Shown in pieces: positions 46,823 through 54,961 of a DNA stretch of 64,000 bases. The notes beneath the pieces were generated by a model. It made no database searches, was not told the origin of the DNA, and saw only the letters and a list, made by a program, of their open reading frames with translations. Source of the stretch: Corynebacterium crudilactis (GTDB taxonomy: Bacteria; Actinomycetota; Actinomycetes; Mycobacteriales; Mycobacteriaceae); the NCBI RefSeq assembly GCF_001643015.1, contig NZ_CP015622.1:1-64000 (forward strand). Reading direction: 5' to 3'. Position 1 is the first letter of the stretch. The number at the start of each line of letters is the position of its first letter. The position numbers and the translations under genes are program-made.

Positions 46823-47102
46823 GATCCCTCGAGCGTGGATGCAGCGCTGCGTTGGCATCTTGTTGGTATCGGTTGCGGATGTTGTAGAAGCTGCGCCGCG
46901 ATATTTTAAGCTGACTGCAGAACTCTTCGATCGAGGGGCTGTTCGGTGCGAACGGATCGAAATCGATGATCTTGCGTCGGGTTTCTGGGGGTAGGGGTTT
47001 AGGTATGATCTCAATTGTGAGCAGCCGAGGACTATGCCTGTGGTGGAGGTCTAGGGTGTGCACAAGGTCATGACACTGAGTGTGCACAACCCTCTGACAC
47101 AA
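46823..47102 (-). pseudogene. IS481-type transposase N-terminal remnant
   Basis: The frame encodes PKPLPPETRRKIIDFDP and EEFCSQLKISRRSFYNIRNR, the N-terminal helix-turn-helix of IS481/IS1202-like integrases. It is cut by the IS3-family end after SRDL. The DDE domain is absent from the window. TGTGTCAGAGGGTTGTGCAC (inward from about 47099) is the likely terminal repeat of this older element. Confidence 0.6.
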
Positions 47103-47123
47103 AACAGCTAATAGCCGGACACA

Positions 47124-47168
47124 CGTGACAAAGATTCGCTTTTTCAGGAGATTTTGTCACGCCTGTCT
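47124..47168. repeat. Partial copy of the GTGACAAA/TTTGTCAC palindrome
   Basis: CGTGACAAA (47124-47132) and TTTGTCACG (47153-47161) are inverted. The right arm ATTTTGTCACGCCTGTCT is identical to 63871-63888. The outer left arm is lost, perhaps by the adjacent insertion. Confidence 0.65.
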
Positions 47169-47366
47169 GGTTTCCTCTGGGTTGGCTAAAATCCAGCACC
47201 CGACCTCAAAAATCATGAGCCTCCAAAATCGCTTCCCAGTGCCTTTACGAGACGGATCCATACGAGAGTTCACCCCGAAAACTTGAGACCTTAAAACGGC
47301 GCTGAGTGAATCTACACAATAGTTTTTCAAAAAGGAAAAGAAAGCAGACACTGAAATTGGAGATAG

Positions 47367-48494
47367 CTACCTCCAGCGTTTTCGGTTTGGTTGCTTTTTA
47401 GTGGCCCCCGCATCTAAGTATGAGCGAAAACGTGAGGTGGTTTCGTCTGGGTCAAACTCAATCCATTCTGGTGGAGTATACCCAAATGAAAATAGCAACC
47501 AGCCAGTACTTTTTCGAAATACGAAAGTTAATAGTTCAACTTTGATGGGTACTCCATCATCTTCAGACATTTTCTCAGGAAGAGTGCTGGGGTCAATTAA
47601 ACGAACGTATGCGACTCGAGGAGTTCTGTACCAAACGTGAGCAGGTACAGAGTACCCACGCAACGAAACTGCGAGTTCCCGTAACCTCTCATCTGATACG
47701 TTGTTCCATCCAGTTGCATTTGGGTCAAGCAATTTCTTAAAGGTTCCGATATCTGGGGAAGTTGATCCAGCGACACTGAGCAGCAGTAATGTCACACTCA
47801 TTGGATTAATGAACGAAGAAACTCCTATCTGTTCCGGCATTTCTTTTGAGAAAGCCTGCGATGTGTCGACAAGTTTTCCGGAATCTTGAGAAAGAACGCC
47901 AGAGTAGTTGCGATGCCATCGGATCCCGCGAGGATCTGTGAAACTTATTCGTGCTTGAGGTTCATTTAGATGGATATTTTTCCCATCATCGCCTGAATCG
48001 TGCGCGAGGAGACCTGATGAAATATCAAATTTGCGTTCTCTACGTGGAGGGAGGGTTGGAATTGGAACTGGAACTGAAAGTGGCCCAACTTGTCTAAAAG
48101 GGTTTTCCAGCGCAACGTCCACAGATACATCGAAAACAGGTTCGTCGCTTTCATTAGAGATAAAGAGGTGTGAAATTTTGTCATACCTTTTGCCACTTGG
48201 TGCAGGTTCGTATGTAGTTTCCACCCAGGCGGAGACAAGGCCGGCCGTTTTATTTTTTGCTTCTGCCTCCAGCGCTCTTCGTTCCCTAGTATTTTGAAAG
48301 AAGTCAACTACTGCAATACCTAGTGCTACGGCAACTGCTCCCACAGTGCCAAGGGCTTGAAATGTGTCTGTCCAAGGTACACCGAAGATTTGCATGATCA
48401 ATCCGTAACAATCGAGAACAAAGTTGATGAGAATTAAAAAGCCATCTTTGATGGGCTGTTTGATGGTTTCCAGAGCAGTTGCATTCAACGGCAT
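47367..48494 (-). CDS. Hypothetical membrane-anchored protein
   Basis: I do not recognise the family. From ATG 48494 it has 375 residues, with two hydrophobic stretches near the N-terminus (about 18-36 and 42-63) and then a basic, Glu-rich segment (FQNTRERRALEAEAKNK). The rest is a soluble beta-rich part of about 300 residues and ends in a basic tail. The start is uncertain: the frame is open upstream but would overlap the PIN gene, and no good ribosome-binding site is visible. It lies 16 bp downstream of the toxin-antitoxin pair on the same strand. The AT content is higher than in backbone genes, consistent with transfer. Confidence 0.5.
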   Translation of the reverse strand: MPLNATALETIKQPIKDGFLILINFVLDCYGLIMQIFGVPWTDTFQALGTVGAVAVALGIAVVDFFQNTRERRALEAEAKNKTAGLVSAWVETTYEPAPSGKRYDKISHLFISNESDEPVFDVSVDVALENPFRQVGPLSVPVPIPTLPPRRERKFDISSGLLAHDSGDDGKNIHLNEPQARISFTDPRGIRWHRNYSGVLSQDSGKLVDTSQAFSKEMPEQIGVSSFINPMSVTLLLLSVAGSTSPDIGTFKKLLDPNATGWNNVSDERLRELAVSLRGYSVPAHVWYRTPRVAYVRLIDPSTLPEKMSEDDGVPIKVELLTFVFRKSTGWLLFSFGYTPPEWIEFDPDETTSRFRSYLDAGATKKQPNRKRWR

Positions 48495-48510
48495 CCAAAC
48501 TGAATTAGGA

Positions 48511-49098
48511 TTAAGCAATTTCTTGAAGGCGCATTCTGATATGTTCTGCGAATTCAGAACAGCCCGCATCGTGAAGTGATTTCACCAGATTGAAAGGCTT
48601 CTGCTGTTTTAGCCTGTATGAATACTGTTGCATGAGAACTTGATCTATGGCGTGAGGTGCGGATTTAGCTGCTAGCATTAGCCATTCGTCTGCGGTGAGG
48701 AGGTCGTATGGACAATCATCAGGATCGTTGTAAAGACCTTCAAAGTCTTTAATATTGTCTGTCACGACAATCGCTATGTTGGCGTGCACTGCAGCGGAAT
48801 GGACATGAGAATCCATTTCGTCCTTGTAAGTTACTGTGTCGTCATGGGGAAAATTCGAGATTCGATTGTCGGGAAAGTGCTTTACGATTCGGTCCCGCAG
48901 ACTTTCCATTTGAGTACTCGAAGATCGAGGAAATCGCTTTCTTCTAGCTTTTACAGCTTCAGCCATAATATCTTCCGTCCAAAAAATGGACCAAGAGCCC
49001 ATTGTTTCTACTGCAATGAGTGCAAACCAACTATGCAGGGTAGAAGAAGCCCAGATGTTTGCGTCGGGGAGGACGGAAGACTGGCGTAAAGATGTCAC
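48511..49098 (-). CDS. PIN-domain toxin (VapC50-like)
   Basis: The protein has 195 residues. The first acidic motif is VLPDANIWASS near residue 13, the Glu is probably in EDIMAEAV near 45, and the last aspartates lie in MDSHVHSAAVHANIAIVVTDN near 92-114. These give the four-acid site of PIN endoribonucleases. The HVHSAAVHA wording and the partner antitoxin resemble M. tuberculosis VapBC50. The GTG start lies 44 bases after the antitoxin stop. It presumably cleaves tRNA or rRNA when unbound. Confidence 0.75.
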   Translation of the reverse strand: MTSLRQSSVLPDANIWASSTLHSWFALIAVETMGSWSIFWTEDIMAEAVKARRKRFPRSSSTQMESLRDRIVKHFPDNRISNFPHDDTVTYKDEMDSHVHSAAVHANIAIVVTDNIKDFEGLYNDPDDCPYDLLTADEWLMLAAKSAPHAIDQVLMQQYSYRLKQQKPFNLVKSLHDAGCSEFAEHIRMRLQEIA

Positions 49099-49142
49099 CT
49101 GGCCAGCCTATCAATAGAATGAAGTCAGTTTCGATCAGTTTA

Positions 49143-49571
49143 TTAATCAGATTCTTCAAGCTGCTGCTCAAAATCAAGAAGATCAAAAACGGCCTGTCGC
49201 TTCTGCTGTTTCAGTTCCTCACGGAACTCAAGGACTTCATTTGAAAATAACCTGTGGTGGCTTCCAACTTTGTGGGCATTAATACGCCCTTCACGAACGT
49301 GCTTCATGAGGGTTGGACGAGTAATTCCAAGGAGCGATGCAGCGGTTGTTGTGGTGACCTCATGTGGCATGGTCGAAATTGAAATGGGAAGATCCGATTC
49401 AATTGCGTGAAGTACCTTTTGGAAGATCTCGTTGAGTTTGTTTGGCAGTATTGACCCATTTGTAGTTTGAAAATCAATTGGGCTACCACCGAGGGTAGAA
49501 ATGTATTTCGCAACAGACTCTTGTTCGGAGGGGGTCAGCAGTACGTTTTGATCTACAGATGTATTTCCCAT
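49143..49571 (-). CDS. Excisionase-type HTH antitoxin (VapB50-like)
   Basis: The protein has 142 residues. A MerR/excisionase helix-turn-helix (about 78-125) reads TAASLLGITRPTLMKHVREG, then HKVGSHHRLF. The N-terminal part is the probable dimer or regulatory region and the acidic C-terminus the probable toxin-binding tail. I choose ATG 49571 because GGGAG is 8 bases upstream; the open frame extends a further 22 codons. It is followed by the PIN gene. The promoter has a perfect 7-bp-arm palindrome, a likely binding site for this protein. Confidence 0.75.
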   Translation of the reverse strand: MGNTSVDQNVLLTPSEQESVAKYISTLGGSPIDFQTTNGSILPNKLNEIFQKVLHAIESDLPISISTMPHEVTTTTAASLLGITRPTLMKHVREGRINAHKVGSHHRLFSNEVLEFREELKQQKRQAVFDLLDFEQQLEESD

Positions 49572-49608
49572 GACGGTAGCTCCCTTCAAGTTCGAACGGC
49601 CAGTTTTT

Positions 49609-49624
49609 GAGTGGAACTCCACTC
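49609..49624. promoter_or_regulatory. Operator palindrome GAGTGGA-AC-TCCACTC
   Basis: This perfect 16-base palindrome lies 38 bases before the antitoxin start and abuts a TATATA element (49625-49630), so bound protein would block transcription of the module. Confidence 0.65.
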
Positions 49625-49659
49625 TATATATTTTCACTTACAACTGCAATGTTCTTTAA

Positions 49660-49803
49660 TCTTGAGACCCCAAATCCAATACTATAACGTCGAGACAAGT
49701 CAGTTTTCACTGGAAAATTGGGGTCCCGACACCGGGAAATCGGTACCGAGAAATCGAACTTAAAACAGACCGAACTTATCTCAAAACCGGTAGGAACCCG
49801 AAA
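49660..49803. repeat. AAATCG-rich intergenic repeat, copy A
   Basis: This gene-free stretch contains GGAAATCGGTACCGAGAAAT-type interspersed motifs. GAGAAATCGAACTT and CTCAAAACCGG also occur in the longer element at 55960-56360. Confidence 0.5.
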
Positions 49804-49862
49804 ACACAAAAATCCACCACAAACATCCCAGTGTTTGCGGTGGATTTGTAAAAGGGCAGATG

Positions 49863-51335
49863 CTAGCCGGCGTAAGGATCCCGGATACCGATGTACTGCA
49901 CGGAGGTGTACTCTTCAATTCCTTCGAGACCACCTTCGCGGCCCATTCCGGATTGTTTTACGCCACCAAATGGTGCAGCGGCGTTGGAGATGACACCGGA
50001 GTTGACGCCCACTAGGCCGAACTCGAGGCCGTCGGAGACGCGGAAGATGCGTGAGGTGTCCTGGGTGAACACGTAGGAGGCCAGGCCGTATTCGGTGGAG
50101 TTGGCTAGGCGCAGTGCTTCAGCTTCATCAGAGAAGGTGACGATCGGTGCGACGGGACCGAAGATCTCTTCGTTCAGGATGGCTGCATCTGTTGAAACTC
50201 CCGTGAGCACCGTTGGTTCGTAGAAGTAGCCTGCACCTGTGCCGGCCTTGCCACCGGTGAGGACGGTGGCACCTTCGGCGACGGCGCCGTCGACAAGCGA
50301 TGCAACGCTGTTTCGTGCTTTTTCCTCAACCAATGGGCCTACGGTGACGCCTTCGTCGAGGCCGTTGCCTAGGACTTGTTCCTCGAGGCGGGCTGCGAAG
50401 CGGCGGCCGAATTCATCGGCGACGGATTCGTGGACTAAGAAGCGGTTGGCTGCGGTGCAGGCTTCGCCGATGTTGCGCATTTTTGCACCCATGGCGCCTT
50501 CGATGGCGAGGTCTAGATCGGCGTCTTCGAAGACGATGAATGGTGCGTTGCCGCCGAGTTCCATGGAGGTGCGCAGAACTTTATCGGCAGCCTTTTTGAG
50601 TAGCTGCTGGCCGACTGGGGTGGAGCCGGTGAAGGAGACTTTGCGGAGGCGATCGTCTTCCATAATCGGGTTGGAAATCGCAGAGGCGGAGGCACCGGAG
50701 ACCACGTTGAGGACACCTGCGGGCAGGCCGGCGTCAAGCATGGTTTGGGCGAAGTATTGGGAGGTCAGCGGGGTCAGGCGAGCTGGCTTGAGCACCATGA
50801 CACAACCTGCAGCGATGGCGGGTGCAACCTTACGGGTGGCCATTGCTAGTGGGAAGTTCCATGGGGTGATCAACAGGCAGGGGCCAACTGGTTTGCGGGT
50901 GGTCATCATGCGCAGGTTGCCTTCTGGGGTGGCACCGTAGCGGCCGTAGAGGCGGACTGCTTCCTCAGAGAACCAGCGCAGGAATTCGTTGCCGTAGGTG
51001 ACTTCGCCGCGAGCTTCAGCTAAAGGCTTGCCCATTTCCAAGGTCATGAGGGTGGCGAACTCTTCTGCACGTTCCGCGACGAGCTCGAAACCGCGTCGTA
51101 AAATATTAGAACGCTCGCGCGCTGGCGTCCTAGCCCACTCGGCCTGAACAGCGCATGCAGCATCAAGAGCAGCCAGTGCATCCTCGGAAGTAGCAGACGC
51201 GAGCGTTGCGATTGTTTCACCCGTCGCTGGGTTTTCCACATCGAAAGTACCGCCGTCGGATGCTTCCACCCAGGAATCACCAATCAGTAGACCCGTGGGG
51301 ACTTTGGCAAGTAGTTCGGAGACATTAATAGGCAT
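49863..51335 (-). CDS. gabD: NAD(P)-dependent succinate-semialdehyde dehydrogenase
   Basis: The protein has 490 residues of the aldehyde dehydrogenase family. The catalytic Glu is in MELGGNAPF near 257, the catalytic Cys in GEACTAANRF near 291, and the cofactor loop is FTGSTPVG near 234. It oxidises succinate semialdehyde to succinate in GABA or hydroxyphenylacetate breakdown. As I recall, a gabD gene lies near the tRNA-Leu/fhaA region in C. glutamicum, so it marks the return to backbone. Upstream on the same strand is a remnant of an HpcH/HpaI aldolase, whose reaction product is succinate semialdehyde. That suggests an original aldolase-gabD operon. Confidence 0.88.
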   Translation of the reverse strand: MPINVSELLAKVPTGLLIGDSWVEASDGGTFDVENPATGETIATLASATSEDALAALDAACAVQAEWARTPARERSNILRRGFELVAERAEEFATLMTLEMGKPLAEARGEVTYGNEFLRWFSEEAVRLYGRYGATPEGNLRMMTTRKPVGPCLLITPWNFPLAMATRKVAPAIAAGCVMVLKPARLTPLTSQYFAQTMLDAGLPAGVLNVVSGASASAISNPIMEDDRLRKVSFTGSTPVGQQLLKKAADKVLRTSMELGGNAPFIVFEDADLDLAIEGAMGAKMRNIGEACTAANRFLVHESVADEFGRRFAARLEEQVLGNGLDEGVTVGPLVEEKARNSVASLVDGAVAEGATVLTGGKAGTGAGYFYEPTVLTGVSTDAAILNEEIFGPVAPIVTFSDEAEALRLANSTEYGLASYVFTQDTSRIFRVSDGLEFGLVGVNSGVISNAAAPFGGVKQSGMGREGGLEGIEEYTSVQYIGIRDPYAG

Positions 51336-51351
51336 GGTGCGTTATTTTCCT

Positions 51352-51504
51352 TCACTTTTCGTATCCAGCAGCGTTGAGTTGCTGGACATCGGCACCGACT
51401 CGGGCAAAGTTGGCACCGGCGTCGAGGTAGTCCTGTGCTTAGTTCAAATCAAAGGCATTGACACCCACAGGTTTACCAGCATCGCGGAAAGTTTGGATGG
51501 ATTT
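51352..51504 (-). pseudogene. C-terminal remnant of an HpcH/HpaI aldolase
   Basis: The frame reads KSIQTFRDAGKPVGVNAFDL, then N, an internal TAA (51441-51439), then AQDYLDAGANFARVGADV to the end. This is the C-terminal end of 2-keto-3-deoxy-aldarate/HpaI-type class II aldolases. Everything upstream is deleted. It ends 16 bp before gabD, as expected of a former operon partner. Confidence 0.7.
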
Positions 51505-51509
51505 TTACT

Positions 51510-52298
51510 CCGGCCACAACGTCCGGCTGGAAGCTCAGCCACGTGCTTTCTGGTCGTGCGCCTGAATCTCTGCTGCGCACCTACCACGACGAGCACTACC
51601 CAGCTGCGGCAAACCTCATTGCTTACGATAAGGGATGGTCCACCCTCATGGCCCCTCAGCTGGAAGATCGAGAGGCGGTGGAGAGGTACTACGTTGCTGC
51701 GGAGGAATTCACCGCCGGATTTCTCACCGAATACAAGGACAATCTGATCACTGCGGGCACGGAGCACCAGGCGCTCGCGAGCGGCTTCCCGGTGGGGCGT
51801 CGCTTCAAGTCTGATATTGCTTTACGACGCTGCGATGCGGTGACCACCCACATCGGCCACGAACACTCCGCCGATGGTCGATGGAGGATCTACGTATTCG
51901 CTGGCCAAGCCACCCCACAAGATTCCGAGTCTGCACTGAACAAGTGGGCGCAGTGGATGGAGGAAAGCGAAGACTCACCACTCAACCGCTTCACCCCAGA
52001 AGGCGGCGACCGCAACGCAGTCTTCGATATCAAGGCCATCTATCAGCAGCATTACCACTCTTTCGATCTGTTCGATGCGCCAGAGGTCTTCTTCCCACGA
52101 GTTGGTCCATACAAGCTGCAAAACCTCGAGAACGTTTGGACCGTACTAGATTCCCAGGACATCTTCGAGTCCGGTGGCATCAGCCGAGATGGTGCAATTG
52201 TTGTCGTTCGCCCTGACCAGTACGTCGCAGCAGTCCTCCCACTTGAGGACACCGCAGCACTGGCTGAGTTCTTCAACGGCAATTTGCTTGAGCCATAA
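51510..52298 (+). pseudogene. C-terminal part of a phenol 2-monooxygenase-type flavoprotein
   Basis: About 262 codons match the C-terminal third of FAD aromatic hydroxylases: GWKLSHVLSGRAPESLLRTY, then a thioredoxin-like dimerisation domain with GHEHSADGRWRIYVFAGQ and GAIVVVRPDQYVAAVLPLED. Complete enzymes have about 600 residues with an N-terminal FAD-binding GxGxxG, which is absent here. The 5' end abuts the aldolase remnant on the other strand, so one deletion removed both 5' parts. A GTG at 51543 could start a 251-residue product, but it would lack FAD binding. Confidence 0.75.
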
Positions 52299-52320
52299 GC
52301 CCTAAATTCTAGAAACAATT

Positions 52321-52350
52321 CCCCGGAACCTTGAGTGGTTTCGGGGTTTT
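52321..52350 (+). terminator. Terminator after the monooxygenase remnant
   Basis: CCCCGGAACC and GGTTTCGGGG pair around a 6-base loop and are followed by TTTT. Confidence 0.8.
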
Positions 52351-52389
52351 GTGCTTTTTCGACAGAATGAGTGAACCTGCGCTTGAACT

Positions 52390-52436
52390 ATACCCCCTGG
52401 GGTATTACTGTAGATTCTCAATACCCCGAGGGGTAT
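52390..52436. promoter_or_regulatory. Two CsoR/CstR-type operators upstream of the MBL-rhodanese gene
   Basis: ATACCCCCTGGGGTAT (52390-52405) and ATACCCCGAGGGGTAT (52421-52436) match the ATACCCC-N2-GGGGTAT operator of the CsoR/CstR family, with centres 31 bp apart. Confidence 0.85.
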
Positions 52437-52465
52437 CCAGTTTTTACGTTGAGGAGGAGAGCTCA

Positions 52466-53836
52466 GTGCTTATTGAACGCATCTACGACGAAGACCTTGC
52501 GCAGGCCAGCTATTTCATTGGTTGCCAAGCCCACAACACCGCAGTCGTGGTCGATCCGCGCCGCGATATCGCCATCTATCTGGACATGGCCAAGAAAAAC
52601 GGAATGGAGATTGTTGGAGTTACCGAAACCCATATCCATGCGGACTATTTGTCAGGAACCCGTGAGTTAGCAGCAGCAACTAATGCCACCATGTACGTTT
52701 CAGGGGAGGGTGGCGCCGATTGGCAGTATGAATTCGATGCCGAGCGACTTTATGACGGCAGTGAGATTCGCCTTGGAAACCTGGTGCTCACAGCAGTTCA
52801 CACCCCAGGCCACACGCCGGAACACTTATCGTTCCTGCTGAAGGATGGTGCGTTCGCGGACGAGCCGGGATTCATGCTCACTGGCGATTTCGTTTTCGCG
52901 GGTGATCTTGGCCGACCAGATTTGCTCGATGAAGCAGCTGGTGGAGTAGACACTCGTTTTGAGGGAGCTCGCCAAATGTTCAAGAGCCTGAAGGAGAAAT
53001 TCCTGACATTGCCTGATCACATCCAGATCTTCCCTGGTCATGGTTCCGGTTCCGCGTGTGGTAAAGCCTTGGGTTCGGTTCCTTCAACAACACTTGGATA
53101 TGAACGTCAATTTGCGTGGTGGGGAAAGTATCTGGAGGCAGATGATGAACAAGGATTCATCGATGAGCTTCTGGAAGGCCAACCTGATGCACCTGCATAT
53201 TTCGGTCGGATGAAGAGACAGAATAGGCAAGGGCCCGCAATTATGGGCGCTCGCGAGCCATTGCCACAGCTGGAAGCTTCTGATCTGCACGACGTCATTG
53301 TTGTTGATACCCGCTCAGCCGATGAAGTTCACCAGGGCACCGTTGCCGGTGCGGTGAATATTCCTGCGGGCAATTCCATGGCGAAATTTGGCTCGTGGAC
53401 CGTTGATCCGGAGAAGGATTCCCGAGCTTTGGTTCTGCTCGCGGCAAGCCAAATTGGTGCCATGGAGATGTGGGACCACTTGGTTCGGGTGGGAATCGAT
53501 AATGTTGCTGGTTTTATCACCAACTTTGATGGGGTGGACCTAGTTGCACCGCAAACTGTGTCCCCAGATCAGCTGGATGAATTGGAATACGATCTACTTC
53601 TTGATGTCCGCAACCGCAGTGAAGTCGAAGAAGGCTACATCCCGGGAGCACTCCATATTAATGGTGCATCCGTGCTGTGGAATCTGGAGAAACTGCCACG
53701 TGACGGAAAGATCGTGAGCTACTGCAAGAGTGGAACCCGCAGCTCAATCGTCGCAAGCACCCTGCGTAATGCTGGTTTTGAGGTGGTGGAACTTCAAGGA
53801 TCCTATGACAACTGGGTCCGGCACAACGCACAATAA
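52466..53836 (+). CDS. cstB: CstB-like persulfide dioxygenase-sulfurtransferase
   Basis: The protein has 456 residues. An N-terminal metallo-beta-lactamase fold (about 1-235) has THIHADYLSG near 54, HTPGHTPEHLSF near 112 and LTGDFVFAGDLG near 138. A first rhodanese-like domain (about 270-350) reads LVLLAASQIG where the catalytic Cys should be, so it is inactive. A second rhodanese (about 365-455) has the active loop YCKSGTRS. MBL-pseudorhodanese-rhodanese is the CstB layout, which oxidises low-molecular-weight persulfides to thiosulfate. GTG 52466 follows GGAGGAG; the open frame upstream runs through the operators and is not used. Confidence 0.85.
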   Translation: MLIERIYDEDLAQASYFIGCQAHNTAVVVDPRRDIAIYLDMAKKNGMEIVGVTETHIHADYLSGTRELAAATNATMYVSGEGGADWQYEFDAERLYDGSEIRLGNLVLTAVHTPGHTPEHLSFLLKDGAFADEPGFMLTGDFVFAGDLGRPDLLDEAAGGVDTRFEGARQMFKSLKEKFLTLPDHIQIFPGHGSGSACGKALGSVPSTTLGYERQFAWWGKYLEADDEQGFIDELLEGQPDAPAYFGRMKRQNRQGPAIMGAREPLPQLEASDLHDVIVVDTRSADEVHQGTVAGAVNIPAGNSMAKFGSWTVDPEKDSRALVLLAASQIGAMEMWDHLVRVGIDNVAGFITNFDGVDLVAPQTVSPDQLDELEYDLLLDVRNRSEVEEGYIPGALHINGASVLWNLEKLPRDGKIVSYCKSGTRSSIVASTLRNAGFEVVELQGSYDNWVRHNAQ

Positions 53837-53844
53837 ACAATAGT

Positions 53845-53881
53845 AAAAGGAACCCTCACGAACTGTGAGGGTTCCTTTTTT
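53845..53881. terminator. Bidirectional terminator
   Basis: A 15-bp perfect stem (53845-53859 with 53865-53879) has A-runs on the left and T-runs on the right, serving cstB and the convergent TSUP gene. Confidence 0.92.
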
Positions 53882-53911
53882 GGGTTTCGCCGGAGGGAGA
53901 CGTCGAAAAGC

Positions 53912-54658
53912 TTATAAAAGCTCCAAGCCGAGTACGAACACGCCCATGACCAGGACGAACACCCCGAACCCTTTGCGGAGCAAAGTCTCAGGCACGCGCC
54001 CCGCAAGGCGCGAACCGGCGAGCGAACCGACGATGGCGGCCGCAGTCACCATCAGCACCAGCCCCCAATCCAGCTGCACGCTGGTCAGATACCCGGCAAG
54101 CCCCGCAAACGACTTCATGGTGATCACCACCAACGACGTGCCCACAGCCACCGGCATCGACAGCCCGCCGAGCAGCGCCAGCGCCGGCACCACCAAAAAG
54201 CCGCCGCCCGCACCAACAAGCCCGGTCACCGCGCCGACCACCAGGCCATCAACAAGGACGCGCCAAAGAGAGCTTTTCGACGCCACCCTCTTCTCCTTAC
54301 GCCCCCGCAACATCGCAGTAGACGTGGCGATCATCATGAGCGCAAACGCGATCATCAAAATCGTGCCAGGAATGTAGCCCCCGAGAACGCCACCGCCAAA
54401 CGCGCCAACCATGCCCGCGGCACCAAACAGCAGGCCAGTTTTCCACCGAACCCGCCCATTTCTTGCGTGACTAATGGCACTGACCAGCGACGTTGTGCCC
54501 ACAATAAACAGCGAGGCGGCAATAGCTTCACGAGGCTCCAACCCCGCCACATACGTCAGAATTGGAACAGTGAGGATCGAACCACCACCGCCCAACAGTC
54601 CTAGAGAAATGCCGATAAAAAGTGACAGAAACAACGTGATTATCAAAGTGGCGGTCAT
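53912..54658 (-). CDS. TSUP (TauE/SafE)-family sulfur transporter
   Basis: The protein has 248 residues and about eight transmembrane helices. Paired GGGGS and VGAGGGFLVVPALALLGG motifs (near 23-27 and 152-169) are typical of TSUP permeases. In persulfide regulons this protein exports sulfite, sulfonates or thiosulfate, or imports a sulfur compound. It is the last gene of a leftward operon with two rhodaneses under the CstR-type operator at 55605. One GCGTCGAAAA 10-mer lies inside it (54274) and a near copy at its 3' end (53900). Confidence 0.85.
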   Translation of the reverse strand: MTATLIITLFLSLFIGISLGLLGGGGSILTVPILTYVAGLEPREAIAASLFIVGTTSLVSAISHARNGRVRWKTGLLFGAAGMVGAFGGGVLGGYIPGTILMIAFALMMIATSTAMLRGRKEKRVASKSSLWRVLVDGLVVGAVTGLVGAGGGFLVVPALALLGGLSMPVAVGTSLVVITMKSFAGLAGYLTSVQLDWGLVLMVTAAAIVGSLAGSRLAGRVPETLLRKGFGVFVLVMGVFVLGLELL

Positions 54659-54667
54659 GGGGACTTC

Positions 54668-54961
54668 CTACTTAATCGGCAGATTGTTTTGGTACCACGC
54701 ACTCATTCCACCAGTCATAGAATACGCGGTATATCCCGCCTGTTTAAGCGCATTTGCCACCTGTGTACTGCGGTTACCGCTACGGCACACCACAATCACA
54801 GGCCGGTTCTGATCCAGTTCTTTGAAGCGAAAGTTGAGCTCACCCATGGGAATATGTACTGCCTCGGGGATTATGCCCTCGGCAATTTCAAAATTTTCGC
54901 GCACATCCAGGATCTGATCCAAATTTCGGCGCTTGTTAGTTTCAGTAATGGTGATAGACAT
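54668..54961 (-). CDS. Single-domain rhodanese sulfurtransferase
   Basis: The protein has 97 residues. The active-site loop is VVCRSGNRST near residue 59, with IDVRE-like ILDVRENFEIAEG near 17 and the ending GGMSAWYQ. It carries sulfane sulfur as a cysteine persulfide. It starts directly after the stop of the upstream rhodanese gene (no gap) and precedes the TSUP transporter gene by 9 bp. Confidence 0.88.
   Translation of the reverse strand: MSITITETNKRRNLDQILDVRENFEIAEGIIPEAVHIPMGELNFRFKELDQNRPVIVVCRSGNRSTQVANALKQAGYTAYSMTGGMSAWYQNNLPIK

Noticed and set aside
50239..50940. 233-codon plus-strand ORF inside gabD
   Set aside because: It is a reverse-frame shadow of a high-GC aldehyde dehydrogenase gene, with low-complexity Ala/Ser/Arg composition.
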